Positions 9,587 to 18,020 of a DNA stretch of 64,000 bases are shown here, piece after piece (the first letter of the stretch is position 1; the number at the start of each line of letters is the position of its first letter). The notes under the pieces were generated by a model. The model was not told the origin of the DNA. It saw only the letters and a list, made by a program, of their open reading frames with translations, and did not search any database. A program made the translations under genes and the position numbers. The stretch comes from Solirubrobacter sp963848475 (GTDB lineage Bacteria; Actinomycetota; Thermoleophilia; Solirubrobacterales; Solirubrobacteraceae). The stretch covers positions 62,001-126,000 of the forward strand of contig CAWKDW010000016.1 of NCBI GenBank assembly GCA_963848475.1, read 5' to 3'.

Positions 9587-10940
9587 TGCAGACGTTCTTG
9601 ACCTGTGAGTAGGCCAGCAGCGCGTCGATGCCCTTGCCGCGCCCGTGGCCGGAGCGCTTCATGCCGCCGAACGGCAGCTCGACCCCGCCGCCCACGCCGT
9701 AGGTGTTGACGAACACCTGGCCCGCGCGGATGCCGGCGGCGACGCGGTGCGCGCGGCTGAGGTCGCTCGTCCAGACGCCGGCGACGAGGCCGTAGGGCGT
9801 GGCGTTGGCGAGCGCGACGGCCTCGCGGTCGTCCTCGAAGCTCATCGCGGCCAGGACCGGGCCGAAGACCTCCTCCTGGAAGATCTCCATGTCCGGCTTG
9901 ACGTCGGTCACGAGCGTGGGCTGCAGGAAGAGGCCGTGTGTGTGCTCGCCGCCGGTGGCGATCGTGGCGCCGTGCTCGCGGGCGGCGGCGAGCATCGTCG
10001 TGGCACGGACGAGCTGGCGCTCGGAGATCAGCGGGCCGAGGTCCGGGTCCTCGGCGCCAGGCCCGATCTTCACCGCTTCCAGCGCCGTGACGACGCGGGC
10101 GATCGTCTCGTCATAGATCGAGTGCTCGACCAGCAGCCGCGAGCCGGCCGAGCAGCTCTGCCCCGCGTTCTGGATCAGCGCGTTGACGATCGCGGGGACG
10201 GCCTTGTCGAGATCGGCGTCGGCGAAGACGACGTTGGGGGACTTGCCGCCGAGCTCGAGCTCGAGCGGCGCGAGACGCTTGGCGCAGGCCTCGGCGACGC
10301 GCGCGCCGGTGGCGGCGGAGCCGACGAAGGTCACGTGGTCGACGCGTTCGTGCTCGGCCAGTGCGGCGCCGGTCGCGCCATGGCCCGTGGCGACGAGGAT
10401 CATCCCGCGCGGCACGCCCGCCTCCTCGGCCAGGTGCGCGAAGCGCAGCGGCGTGATCGAGGCCAGCTCGGACGGCTTGATGATCACCGCGTTGCCGGCC
10501 GCGAGCGCCGGGGCGGCGCAACGGGCGGTGATCTGCAGCGGGTAGTTCCAGGGGATGATCTGGGCGCACACGCCCCAGGGCTCGCGCACCGTGTAGTCGA
10601 GGACGTCGGGGCCGAGCGGGATCTGGCGGCCTTCGAGGCGCTCGATCGAGCCCGCGTAGTAGTCGAGGTAGCGGACGGTCGCGACGACGTCGGCCTTCGC
10701 CTGCTTGAGCGGCTTGCCGGTGTCGCGGGTCTCGAGCTCGGCGAGCCTGTCGTGCTCGCCCTCGACGGCGCGGGCGAGCTTCGTGAGCGCCCGCGCGCGC
10801 ACCTGCGGCGTGCGCCACTCCCGCTCGACCGCAAGCGCGCGGTGCGCGTCCTCGACCAGCTCGGCGACCTGCTCGGGCGTCGTCTCGGGCAGCTCGGCGA
10901 ACTCGTGACCGGTGGAGGGGTCCAGCGCGAAGAAGCTCAC
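9576..10940 (-). CDS. NAD(P)-dependent aldehyde dehydrogenase
   Basis: ALDH-superfamily enzyme of about 454 residues. Visible are the Asn/Gly Rossmann region WNYPLQITARCAAPALAAGN, the catalytic Glu motif LELGGKSPN, the catalytic Cys motif NAGQSCSAGSR, and the C-terminal PFGGMKRSGHGRGKG. The start is taken as GTG at 10940, overlapping the stop of the upstream SDR in GTGA. The protein is a little shorter than typical 480-500 residue ALDHs. Together with the SDR, and opposite a proline-racemase-family gene, it could belong to an amino-acid or alcohol catabolic unit; the aldehyde is not identifiable. Confidence 0.9.
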   Translation of the reverse strand: MSFFALDPSTGHEFAELPETTPEQVAELVEDAHRALAVEREWRTPQVRARALTKLARAVEGEHDRLAELETRDTGKPLKQAKADVVATVRYLDYYAGSIERLEGRQIPLGPDVLDYTVREPWGVCAQIIPWNYPLQITARCAAPALAAGNAVIIKPSELASITPLRFAHLAEEAGVPRGMILVATGHGATGAALAEHERVDHVTFVGSAATGARVAEACAKRLAPLELELGGKSPNVVFADADLDKAVPAIVNALIQNAGQSCSAGSRLLVEHSIYDETIARVVTALEAVKIGPGAEDPDLGPLISERQLVRATTMLAAAREHGATIATGGEHTHGLFLQPTLVTDVKPDMEIFQEEVFGPVLAAMSFEDDREAVALANATPYGLVAGVWTSDLSRAHRVAAGIRAGQVFVNTYGVGGGVELPFGGMKRSGHGRGKGIDALLAYSQVKNVCIAL

Positions 10941-11641
10941 AGGTCGCGGCCCGCGTCGACATTGAAGACGGCGCCGGTGATCGCTCGCGCCTCGTCGGAG
11001 GCGAGGTACGTCGCGGCCCCGGCGATGTCCTCGGGCTCGATCAGCCGCCTCAGCGGAAGCGCTTGCGACGGGTCGGCGTCGAACCCGAAGCCCTCGAGCA
11101 TCGGCGTGTTGGCCGGGCCGGGGTTGATCACGTTGACGCGGATGTCGGGGGCGAGCTCCGTGGCCAGCGCGCGGGCCAGGCCGATCACGCCGTTCTTGGA
11201 CGCGACGTAGGCGGCGAGGCCGGGGCGTGGGCGGTTGGCGATGATCGAGCCCGTCACGAGCAGCACGCCGCCCTTGAGCTTCGGCGCGACGACCTGGGCG
11301 GCGATGAACAGGGACGTGAGGTTGACGTCGATCACCGCGTCCCACTCCTCGCGGGTGATCTCGGCGAGCGGCTTGACCTTCTCCGGGATGCCGGCGTTGT
11401 TGAAGTAGACGTCGAGGCGGTCGATCCCGGCCAGCAGCGCCTCGACCTGACGCCGGTCCGTCACGTCCGTCTCGACGGCTTTCGCGTTGATCCCGTCGCA
11501 GGTCTCGCGCGCCTTCTGCAGGTCTCGGTCGGCCGCGATGACGTGCGCGCCCTCGGCCGCGAACCTGCGCGTGGTCGCGCGCCCGATCCCCGATCCGGCG
11601 CCGGTGACGACCGCGATCTTCTGATCCAAGCGCCCGGACAT
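10937..11641 (-). CDS. Short-chain dehydrogenase/reductase
   Basis: Classical SDR, 234 residues, NAD(P)-dependent alcohol/ketone oxidoreductase. The cofactor loop is TGAGSGIG. The structural NNAG, catalytic Ser in LLVTGSIIAN and the YVASK motif (Tyr/Lys) are intact, and INPGPANTPM follows. ADRDLQ after beta-2 favours NAD(H). The ATG at 11641 is 20 bases from the divergent racemase-family ATG at 11661, so the promoters must overlap the coding starts. Translationally coupled to the ALDH downstream, suggesting sequential oxidation alcohol to aldehyde to acid. Confidence 0.9.
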   Translation of the reverse strand: MSGRLDQKIAVVTGAGSGIGRATTRRFAAEGAHVIAADRDLQKARETCDGINAKAVETDVTDRRQVEALLAGIDRLDVYFNNAGIPEKVKPLAEITREEWDAVIDVNLTSLFIAAQVVAPKLKGGVLLVTGSIIANRPRPGLAAYVASKNGVIGLARALATELAPDIRVNVINPGPANTPMLEGFGFDADPSQALPLRRLIEPEDIAGAATYLASDEARAITGAVFNVDAGRDL

Positions 11642-11660
11642 GCCCGGTAGCGTGCCACGG

Positions 11661-12800
11661 ATGCGCACCGCCAGGGTCATCCACTGCGTCGACGCCCATG
11701 CCGAAGGCGAGCCGAGCCGGATCATCGTCGGCGGCGTGCTCGACGTTCCCGGCACGACGATGCTCGAGAAGGCGGGCTGGCTCGAGCGCGAAGGCGACTG
11801 GCTGCGGCGGCTGTGCCTGTTCGAGCCGCGCGGCTCGGCGCCGCTGTCCGCGGACCTGGTTCTGCCGTCCTCGCACCCCGAGGCCGACGCCGGCTTCATC
11901 ATCATGGAGTCCTCGTCCTACGAGGGCATGTCGGGGACGAACGCGATCAACACCGCCGCCGTGCTGCTCGAGACCGGCATGGTCGAAATGGTCGAGCCGG
12001 TGACGAAGCTGGTGCTGGAGGCGCCGGCGGGGCTCGTGCGGGTCTCGGCGGACTGCGCGGACGGGAACGTCGAGCGGATCACCTTCGAGAACGTGCCGTC
12101 GTTCTGCACGGCCCTGGACGCGGTCGTCGAGGTGCCGGGGCTCGGCTCGCTGAAGGTCGATCTGGCCTACGGCGGCGCCTGGTGCGCCTTCGTCGACGCT
12201 GCGTCCCTGGGCTTTTCGATCGTCCCCGACGAGGCGCGCGAGCTCGGTGAGCTGGGCGAGCGGATCCGCCCCCATGCCGCCGAGCAGCTCTCGATCGTGC
12301 ACCCGCTCGAGGAGGCGCTCTCATACCTCTCGTTCGTGGTCTTCGTCGCGCCGCCGCGGGTCGGCGGGGACGCGCGGCACGCGACGATCGTCTCCCCCGG
12401 CCGGCTCGACCGCGCCCCGACGGGCACCGCCACCTCGGCGCGGATCGCGGTGCTCGAGGCGCGCGGCGAGATGGGCCCGACCTACGTCGCGGAGAGCGTG
12501 ATCGACACCAAGTTCTCCGGCCGCGTGGTACGGCACACGTCGGTCGGCGGCCTCGACGCGGTCGTGCCCGCGATCACCGGCCGCGCCTGGATCACGGGCT
12601 TCCACCAGCTCGTCGTCGACCCCACCGACCCGCTCGCCGCCGGCTTCAAGCTGCCCGACACCTGGGGCACCGGCAGCCGCGACGGAACCATCAACCCCAC
12701 CTGCAGGGGCTGGCGCCTTAGGTTCGCGGACGGATCGTCAGCTCGACCGGGGTCGCGCCCGGCGCGGACACGCGCAGGATCAGCCGCTTCGCGCGGTTGA
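11661..12800 (+). CDS. Proline racemase / hydroxyproline epimerase-dehydratase family protein with Ser/Thr active-site pair
   Basis: PLP-independent family acting on proline or hydroxyprolines. N-terminal CVDAHAEGEPSRIIVGG is a clear family start. The two catalytic positions normally read MCGH and PCGTGTSAR. Here the first is GMSGTNAINTAA (Ser for Cys) and the second is DRAPTGTATSAR (Thr for Cys). Cys/Cys enzymes are racemases or epimerases; Cys/Thr enzymes are trans-3-hydroxyproline dehydratases; a Ser/Thr pair is not one I can assign. The conserved core ends at GFKLPDTWG near 12665. The remaining residues overlap the opposite propeller gene and may reflect a late frame error. An ATG at 11640 would overlap the SDR start, so 11661 is preferred. 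Confidence 0.8.
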   Translation: MRTARVIHCVDAHAEGEPSRIIVGGVLDVPGTTMLEKAGWLEREGDWLRRLCLFEPRGSAPLSADLVLPSSHPEADAGFIIMESSSYEGMSGTNAINTAAVLLETGMVEMVEPVTKLVLEAPAGLVRVSADCADGNVERITFENVPSFCTALDAVVEVPGLGSLKVDLAYGGAWCAFVDAASLGFSIVPDEARELGELGERIRPHAAEQLSIVHPLEEALSYLSFVVFVAPPRVGGDARHATIVSPGRLDRAPTGTATSARIAVLEARGEMGPTYVAESVIDTKFSGRVVRHTSVGGLDAVVPAITGRAWITGFHQLVVDPTDPLAAGFKLPDTWGTGSRDGTINPTCRGWRLRFADGSSARPGSRPARTRAGSAASRG

Positions 12801-13978
12801 GCACGCGCCCACGCAGTCGCAGGTGCACGCGGGTGCTGCCGGCATTGCCGAGTTTGCGTGTGGCGGAGGCCGCGAACAGCTTGCTGCCGGCGACCCGGAC
12901 CGACAGCCGCACGGTCGTCGGCGCGTTGACGGTGATCCTCGCGCGCAGGCCGCGCCGCCGCAGCGTCGTGCGATGCGGGCGCGCCCGGGTTCGCACCGCA
13001 AGCGTGAGGGTGGGCGGTCGCCGGGGTGTTGCTGACGGGCGCGGGATCGGTCGCCGGGGTCCAGTAGGGCTCCCAGGCACCGGGGAGCGTGACGACCTGC
13101 TCACGGATCGCGTTGCAGTCGTCGAGCGCGCCGAGCGCGGCGACGTGGATGCCGTCGCTCTCGGCCCAGGCGATCCGCGTACCGTCGGGCGAGAAGGTCG
13201 GGCTCGCCGAGGCGTAGGTGTCGGCCGCCTCGAGCCCGATCTCGCACCGGAACACCGGCGTCGCGCCGGGGGTGGCGGCGGTGAACAAGCGCAGTGCCAC
13301 ACGTTTCGGGGCGCCGTCGTTGTCCGCCGCGTCGTCCTCCATGGCCGCGATCCGCGTGCCGGTGCGCGATGCCGCCGCGTCGTGGCCTGTCGCCCAGCTC
13401 GCATCGTCGTCGTCGAACCACAGGTCCGCGCTCTCGTCCCCCTCGCCGACGTCGTAGAGCGAGAAGGTCGTGCCCGCGTCGCCGGCGACGTCGGGGCTCA
13501 GCAGCAGGCGCGTGTTGCCGATCCACGAGGGTGCGACGAGCCCGAGCTGGCCGATGTCCTGGCCGGGGAGCTCCAATCCGTTCGCGCCCGCGGGCGTCCA
13601 GAGCGTCGTCGCGTCGCCGTCGATCACCTCGTCGTAGGCGATCCGGGTGCCGTCGGGCGACACCCTGATGTGGGTCGGCGGCTCGGCGTCGTCGTCCTCG
13701 GTCGCAAACGTCGCCGCGGTGGGGATCGGCTCGCCCAGCGGCTGGCCGTCGCGGGTCATCCGGCGCAGCTGGCCGGTCTCGTCGGCGGCGACGATCGTGC
13801 CGTCATCGGCCGCCGAGGGCCATTCGAAGCTGAGGCTCCCGCTCGTCAGCTGACGCTGGCCGGTTCCATCGGGCGACATGCGCCAGACATCGCCGCCACG
13901 CCGGAAGACGATCGTGTCGGCGCGCGCCGACGGCGCAGCGGCGAGCATGCAAAGGACAACGGCGACAGCGATCCGCAT
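12718..13978 (-). CDS. Secreted TolB/PD40-type beta-propeller protein, one frameshift
   Basis: An exported protein of about 420 residues. The signal peptide is MRIAVAVVLCMLAAAPSARA. WD40-like/PD40 blades follow, with repeated WRMSPDGTG, IRVSPDGTRIAYDE and PTFSPDGTRIAWAES sequences typical of TolB-like propellers. The C-terminal 90 residues are a basic beta-rich domain (TVRLSVRVAGSKLFAAS) of the kind appended to many actinobacterial exported proteins. The frame changes near 13015, where dropping one C connects the two parts. It probably binds protein or glycan outside the membrane; no enzymatic function is implied. Convergent with the racemase-family gene. Confidence 0.75.
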
Positions 13979-14066
13979 CGCCGCCGACGCTACCCGATCG
14001 CTGCCACCAGCCGACATGCCGGCCGAGTTAGGGTCACCTAACAAATCCTGATAGCGTTGGTCGGAA

Positions 14067-14642
14067 ATGGAAGGCTTCACGCGCCTGGCGACCGGCGGAT
14101 GCCCGCCCATCGCCGACCTCTTGCTCGCCCTCGCCGGCGAGTTCCACGACGTCGACACCGACGCCGCCGACCGGCGCCTTGACGACCTCGCGCTCCCGCT
14201 CTTCGGCCTCGCCGGCGGCGATCTGCGCATCGCCGCGGCGCGACTGGCCAACCTGCTCGACACCGAGCCGGGGTTCGACGCCGACCGCACGAGCGTCGCC
14301 GGGCTCTGGCTCGACGCCGCGCTCGAGGCCCACGCCGGCCACCCGCTCGTGCTCGCCGCGCTGGTCGCCGAGGCCGGCCGCCGTGCCGGCCTGCAGGTGC
14401 ACGTCCTCTCCGCTCCGACCGGCTGGTACGCGGGCCTCGCCGACGGCGAACGCCTCTGGCTCGTCGACGCCACCATGGACGGCCGCCGCGCCGACCCCTG
14501 GAGCCTGCGCCGCCACTGCACCCACGAACTCGCCTTCGCCGCCCTGCTCGGCCTCGCCGAACGCTTCGAGCGCCGAGGCGAGACCCACCGAGCCGCCCAC
14601 GCCACCCACCTCCGCGACCAACTCCCCCTCCGAACCTCCTAA
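14067..14642 (+). CDS. SirB1-like transglutaminase-fold protein
   Basis: A 191-residue protein resembling the Transglut_core2 / SirB1 N-terminal domain. Helical LFGLAGGDLRIAAARLANLL is followed by HPLVLAALVAEAGRRAGLQV, which matches the SirB1 pattern of a helix packed beside the core fold, then GWYAGLADGERLWLVDATMDGR. A convincing catalytic Cys is not visible, so it may be a structural or binding member. No operon partner: it runs into a pair of palindromes at its 3' end. Confidence 0.55.
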   Translation: MEGFTRLATGGCPPIADLLLALAGEFHDVDTDAADRRLDDLALPLFGLAGGDLRIAAARLANLLDTEPGFDADRTSVAGLWLDAALEAHAGHPLVLAALVAEAGRRAGLQVHVLSAPTGWYAGLADGERLWLVDATMDGRRADPWSLRRHCTHELAFAALLGLAERFERRGETHRAAHATHLRDQLPLRTS

Positions 14643-14648
14643 AGATTC

Positions 14649-14670
14649 CTTAAGGGGCCAGACCCTTTAG
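14649..14670. repeat. REP-like palindrome, left copy
   Basis: An imperfect palindrome centred on ggggccagaccc just after the stop of the SirB1-like gene. Its reverse complement closely matches the second copy at 14714-14738, so the two form an inverted pair about 45 bases apart. The arms share the aaagggg / cccctt pattern. Confidence 0.6.
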
Positions 14671-14713
14671 ATAAAGCACGCTGGAAATGGGCGCTTTGTT
14701 CAACATCCTCAAA

Positions 14714-14738
14714 CCTAAAGGGGTCAGGCCCCTTTAGG
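14714..14738. repeat. REP-like perfect palindrome, right copy, possible bidirectional terminator
   Basis: Two 10-base arms (cctaaagggg and cccctttagg) pair perfectly around a 5-base loop (tcagg). It lies between two convergent genes and overlaps the last codons of the Gfo/Idh/MocA gene. No transposase is nearby. It could terminate transcription from either side or be a dispersed extragenic palindrome. Confidence 0.65.
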
Positions 14739-15816
14739 AGAGGTTTATCTCGCGATGGGTGGCAGCAGACTCGTAGGCGGCGTCGACGATGCGGGCGAGC
14801 TGGGCGGCGGCCGAGCCGTCGTGGCCGGTCCAGTCGCCGGAGCGGATGGTTTCGACGAACTCCGCGACGACGGCCGGATGGGCTCCGCCGATGCCGGGAC
14901 GCAGGCGTTGCGCGGTCGCGGTGCCGGCGTCGTCGCCGAAGAGCTTGAGCGAGCCGACCGGGGCGTAGTCGTCGACGATCAACTCGGCGCCGCCTTCGGT
15001 GCCGTAGAGCGTGACGCCGAACTGGTCGCCGTCGGCGCGATGGGCGGCCCAGCTGGCCTCGACGAGGAGCGTGCCGCCGCCTTCGAGGCGCATGAAGACC
15101 GTCGCGAGATCCTCGACGTCGAACTTCGCGTCGCCGTCACCGCCCGACTTGTTGTTGTTCTCCGGGCTCGAGCCGAACCCGTCGCGCCCGAGCAGGTCGT
15201 AGGTCGACGCGCTGACGGAGCGCACGGCGGGGTTGCCGAGCAGGAAGAGCGCGTAGTCGAGCACGTGGACGCCGATGTCGACCAGCGGGCCGCCCCCGGC
15301 CAGATCGGACTGGGTGAACCAGCTGCCGATGGTCGGGATGCCCGTCCGCCGCAGCCACCACGCCTTCGCGTAGTAGGTCTGCCCGAGCCGGCCCTCGTCG
15401 ATCGCGGCCTTCAGGCGCTGGATGTCGCCGCGGCGGCGGTGGTTGAACGCGACGTCGAGCACGCGCCCCGCCGCGCGTGCCGCATCGACCATCGCGCCCG
15501 CCTCGGCGCCGTCGAGGGCGATCGGCTTCTCGGAGAGCACGTGCAGCCCGCGTTCGAGCGCGGCGATCGCGATCGGCGCGTGCAGGAACGTCGGGACGGC
15601 GACGCTTACGGCCTCGAGGCCGTCGAGCGCGAGCAGGTCCTGCCAGCGCGCGACGTCGTGATCGACCCCATGCTCGGCGGCGAGCGCCTTCCGCTCGGCC
15701 TCCTCGAGGCCGGCGATGCCGATCAACTCGACGCCGTCGAGCGCCGCGTAGGCCTTGATGTGCTGCTGGCCGGCCCAGCCGACGCCCACGACGCCGACGC
15801 GCAGCGGGGCGCTCAC
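14734..15816 (-). CDS. Gfo/Idh/MocA-family NAD(P)-dependent sugar oxidoreductase
   Basis: About 360 residues. The Rossmann loop is VGVVGVGWAGQQHIKAYAAL, the EKPIALDGAEAG motif holds the conserved Glu-Lys-Pro with its catalytic Lys, and GGPLVDIGVHVLDYALFLLG contains the conserved Asp/His pair. These enzymes oxidise or reduce sugar or inositol hydroxyls. The GTG at 15816 overlaps the stop of the ThuA-like gene in GTGA; Gfo/Idh/MocA plus ThuA is a recurring pair in sugar catabolism. The C-terminus runs into the REP-like palindrome. Confidence 0.9.
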   Translation of the reverse strand: MSAPLRVGVVGVGWAGQQHIKAYAALDGVELIGIAGLEEAERKALAAEHGVDHDVARWQDLLALDGLEAVSVAVPTFLHAPIAIAALERGLHVLSEKPIALDGAEAGAMVDAARAAGRVLDVAFNHRRRGDIQRLKAAIDEGRLGQTYYAKAWWLRRTGIPTIGSWFTQSDLAGGGPLVDIGVHVLDYALFLLGNPAVRSVSASTYDLLGRDGFGSSPENNNKSGGDGDAKFDVEDLATVFMRLEGGGTLLVEASWAAHRADGDQFGVTLYGTEGGAELIVDDYAPVGSLKLFGDDAGTATAQRLRPGIGGAHPAVVAEFVETIRSGDWTGHDGSAAAQLARIVDAAYESAATHREINLS

Positions 15817-16550
15817 GCGAACCACCCCCGTGGCGACTCCGGGCTGCCCTCGGGCGCCCGGCGAAGCCGCGGCGCCGCCCACTGCACACCGTTGGCGAGC
15901 ACGCGCTTGATGTCCGGGTGGTGGTAGACGGGATAGTCCTGATCGCCCGGGCTGAAGTAGAAGATCCGGCCGTTTCCGCGCGTCCAGGTGCAGCCGCCGC
16001 GGAAGACCTCGCCGCCGGCGAACGAGCTGATGAAGACGAGCTCCTCGGGCGCCGGGATGGCGAACGGCTCGCTGTACATCTCCTGCGCCTCGATCACGAT
16101 CGGGTTCGCCACCCCTTCGGCGATCGGATGCAACGGCTCGACGGTCCAGACCAGCTCGCGCTCGCCGTCGTTGCGCCAGCGCAGGTCGCAGGTGGTGCCG
16201 AGCAGCCGTCGCAGGATCTTCGAGTAGTGCCCCGAGTGCAGGACGAGCAGTCCCATGCCGCTGAGAACCGCGTCCTGGACGCGGGCGACGACGGCGTCGT
16301 CGACGTCCTCGTGCGCGATATGGCCCCACCACGTCAGCACGTCGGTGTCGTCGAGGACCTCCTGGGTGAGCCCGTGCTCGGGCTCCTCGTCAAGCGTCGC
16401 CGTGCGCACGCGCACACGGTCGCCGAGCAGCTCCGACAGACCCGCCGCGATCGCGCCGTGCAGCCCTTCCGGGTACAGCGCGCGCACCTCGGGCTCGTTG
16501 CGCTCGTGGACGTTCTCCCCCCACACGGTGACCCGCACGATCTCGCTCAC
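15813..16550 (-). CDS. ThuA-like (trehalose-utilisation) protein
   Basis: A 245-residue protein of the ThuA family, which has a class-I glutamine-amidotransferase-like fold. VTVWGENVHERNEPEVRALYPEG is the family start; VLTWWGHIAHEDV and LLVLHSGHYSKILRRLLGT are conserved core strands; FSPGDQDYPVYHHPDIKRVL is the usual C-terminal block. In rhizobia ThuA works with a Gfo/Idh/MocA enzyme on trehalose or related disaccharides, and the same pair is present here. GTG at 16550 chosen because the homology begins there. Confidence 0.85.
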   Translation of the reverse strand: MSEIVRVTVWGENVHERNEPEVRALYPEGLHGAIAAGLSELLGDRVRVRTATLDEEPEHGLTQEVLDDTDVLTWWGHIAHEDVDDAVVARVQDAVLSGMGLLVLHSGHYSKILRRLLGTTCDLRWRNDGERELVWTVEPLHPIAEGVANPIVIEAQEMYSEPFAIPAPEELVFISSFAGGEVFRGGCTWTRGNGRIFYFSPGDQDYPVYHHPDIKRVLANGVQWAAPRLRRAPEGSPESPRGWFA

Positions 16551-16638
16551 ACGCGAACCTCTATCAGGCGGGGAACCGAACATGAGGCAGCTAGGAGCCC
16601 GTATCGAACCCAGACGTCCGTGATGCGACCGTAAACCC

Positions 16639-17079
16639 ATGCTTTCCGCCCACCACGTCGCCTGGAGCCTGATGGAGGGCGAGCGGGCCTTCGGCCAGGC
16701 CGCGCGCTCGCGCCGGCGCGCTTCACTGACCGGGCGGCTGTTCCGGCGCTGCGCGGAATGCGCCCAGCTGATCGTGCACGACCCGCGCGCGCTGACCCGG
16801 CGGACCGCCGGAGCGACGGGCGTGCAGGAGATCCTGGTGGCGGAGATCACCGGCACCGTCGAGCCCGGCCGCGCCCGCGAGTTCGACCGCGAGTTCCGGC
16901 CTTCGCCGCGAACGCGCAAGCGCTGGCTGCGCGTCTGGGCCGCCGAGCAGACCGGCGGTGGCCTGCCGCCGATCTCGGTGATCCGCGTGGGCGACGCCTA
17001 CGCGATCCGCGACGGCCATCACCGCGTCTCGGTCGCCCGCGCCCGCGGCGCGCTCACGATCGACGCGATCGTGGCCTAG
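16639..17079 (+). CDS. ParB-like domain protein, function unknown
   Basis: A basic 146-residue protein. The N-terminal half is Arg-rich and helical. The C-terminal half ends in PPISVIRVGDAYAIRDGHHR then VSVARARGALTIDAIV, the ParB/sulfiredoxin-fold signature (DGHHR.SVAR) that binds nucleotide or DNA in that superfamily. It is far too short for a chromosome-partition ParB. It stands alone, divergent from the ThuA-like gene and convergent with the hydrolase, with which it overlaps by four bases. A nucleotide-binding or DNA-related role is possible but unproven. Confidence 0.6.
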   Translation: MLSAHHVAWSLMEGERAFGQAARSRRRASLTGRLFRRCAECAQLIVHDPRALTRRTAGATGVQEILVAEITGTVEPGRAREFDREFRPSPRTRKRWLRVWAAEQTGGGLPPISVIRVGDAYAIRDGHHRVSVARARGALTIDAIVA

Positions 17080-18020
17080 TCCCGGCTGCCCTGGAGAAGG
17101 ATGTCGGCGACGCGCTCGGGATCGTCCCAGGTGGGCATGTGCCCGCAGTCGCGCAGCACGAACTCGCGCGCGGTCGCGGGGACCGAGCGCGGCCGCGCGA
17201 CGAGCCGGTCGTGCTCGGGCCAGGCGAGCGTGAGCGGGGCGGAGATGTGCTCGAGCCCGGCGAAGCGATTCGCGCGCATGCCCGCGTTGGCGGCCGTGAA
17301 CCCGGGCGCCTCGGCGTAGGCACGGACGAGCTGGAGCGCCGCGTCGTACGGGACCCGCTCCGGGTGCGCGATCGTGCCGCCGAGCGCGGCGCGGCGGCCG
17401 CGCTCGGAGCGCAGCAACGACGGCAGGGCCGGCCGGAGCGTTCGCGCGAGCCGGCGGGCGGTCGCGCGGCTCGGCCGCAGCGGCCGGGCCCACAGCCCGG
17501 CGGGAGCGATCGCGGTGACGGAGGCGACGTGCCCGGCCAGCGCGAGCTCGAGCGCGACCCACCCGCCGAGCGAGTTGCCGGCGACATGCGGGCGGTCGAC
17601 GCCGAGCGCGACGAGGTGCTCGTGGATGGCGGCGGCGAGGTCCGCGGGTGTGACGGGCACGTCGTCGGCGCGCGCGAAGCGGGCGGCCGCGGCGTCGTCG
17701 CGCGAGCGCGGCGTGCCGGCGCGCGCGGGGCTGGGCGCCGCGGCGAGGCTCGCGGCAGCGCTGGCTGCGCGCGGGGCGTCGGCGCCCGCAACACCGGGCG
17801 CCGCGGTTGCCGCCGCGCGGCGGGCCAAGGCGGCGATCGTCGGGGACTCGCCGAAGCCGGGCATGTCGAGCGCGATCACGTCGCGCTCGGCCGCGAGGCG
17901 CTCGATCACCGGGTCCCACATGTGGCGGTCGGTGCCGAGGGCGTGCAGCAGCACGAGCGGCGGCCCGGTGCCGGTTCGCGTCTGCGCGAGCGGCGGTGCG
18001 GTCGTCTGGGTGAGCGTCAC
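17076..18020 (-). CDS. Alpha/beta-fold hydrolase
   Basis: A 314-residue hydrolase. The oxyanion region is PPLVLLHALGTDRHMWDPV, the nucleophile elbow GNSLGG, an acid candidate lies in TLAWPEHDRLV, and the catalytic His in RDCGHMPTWDDPERV. Between strands there is an unusual Ala-rich low-complexity insert (about 60 residues, AAATAAPGVAGADAPRAAS and following) that replaces part of the cap. The GTG at 18020 overlaps the preceding stop in GTGA. It is the last gene of a lipid-modification operon, so an ester or thioester lipid substrate is plausible. Confidence 0.8.
   Translation of the reverse strand: MTLTQTTAPPLAQTRTGTGPPLVLLHALGTDRHMWDPVIERLAAERDVIALDMPGFGESPTIAALARRAAATAAPGVAGADAPRAASAAASLAAAPSPARAGTPRSRDDAAAARFARADDVPVTPADLAAAIHEHLVALGVDRPHVAGNSLGGWVALELALAGHVASVTAIAPAGLWARPLRPSRATARRLARTLRPALPSLLRSERGRRAALGGTIAHPERVPYDAALQLVRAYAEAPGFTAANAGMRANRFAGLEHISAPLTLAWPEHDRLVARPRSVPATAREFVLRDCGHMPTWDDPERVADILLQGSRD

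Noticed and set aside
7733..9601. 622-codon frame on the plus strand
   Set aside because: Antisense to the MFS and cytidylate-kinase-like genes; Arg-rich low-complexity product; the minus-strand genes have clear motifs.
17640..17830. Ala-rich stretch in the hydrolase as a separate repeat element
   Set aside because: It is in frame within a coherent alpha/beta hydrolase and shows no exact DNA repeat unit; it is a low-complexity insert.
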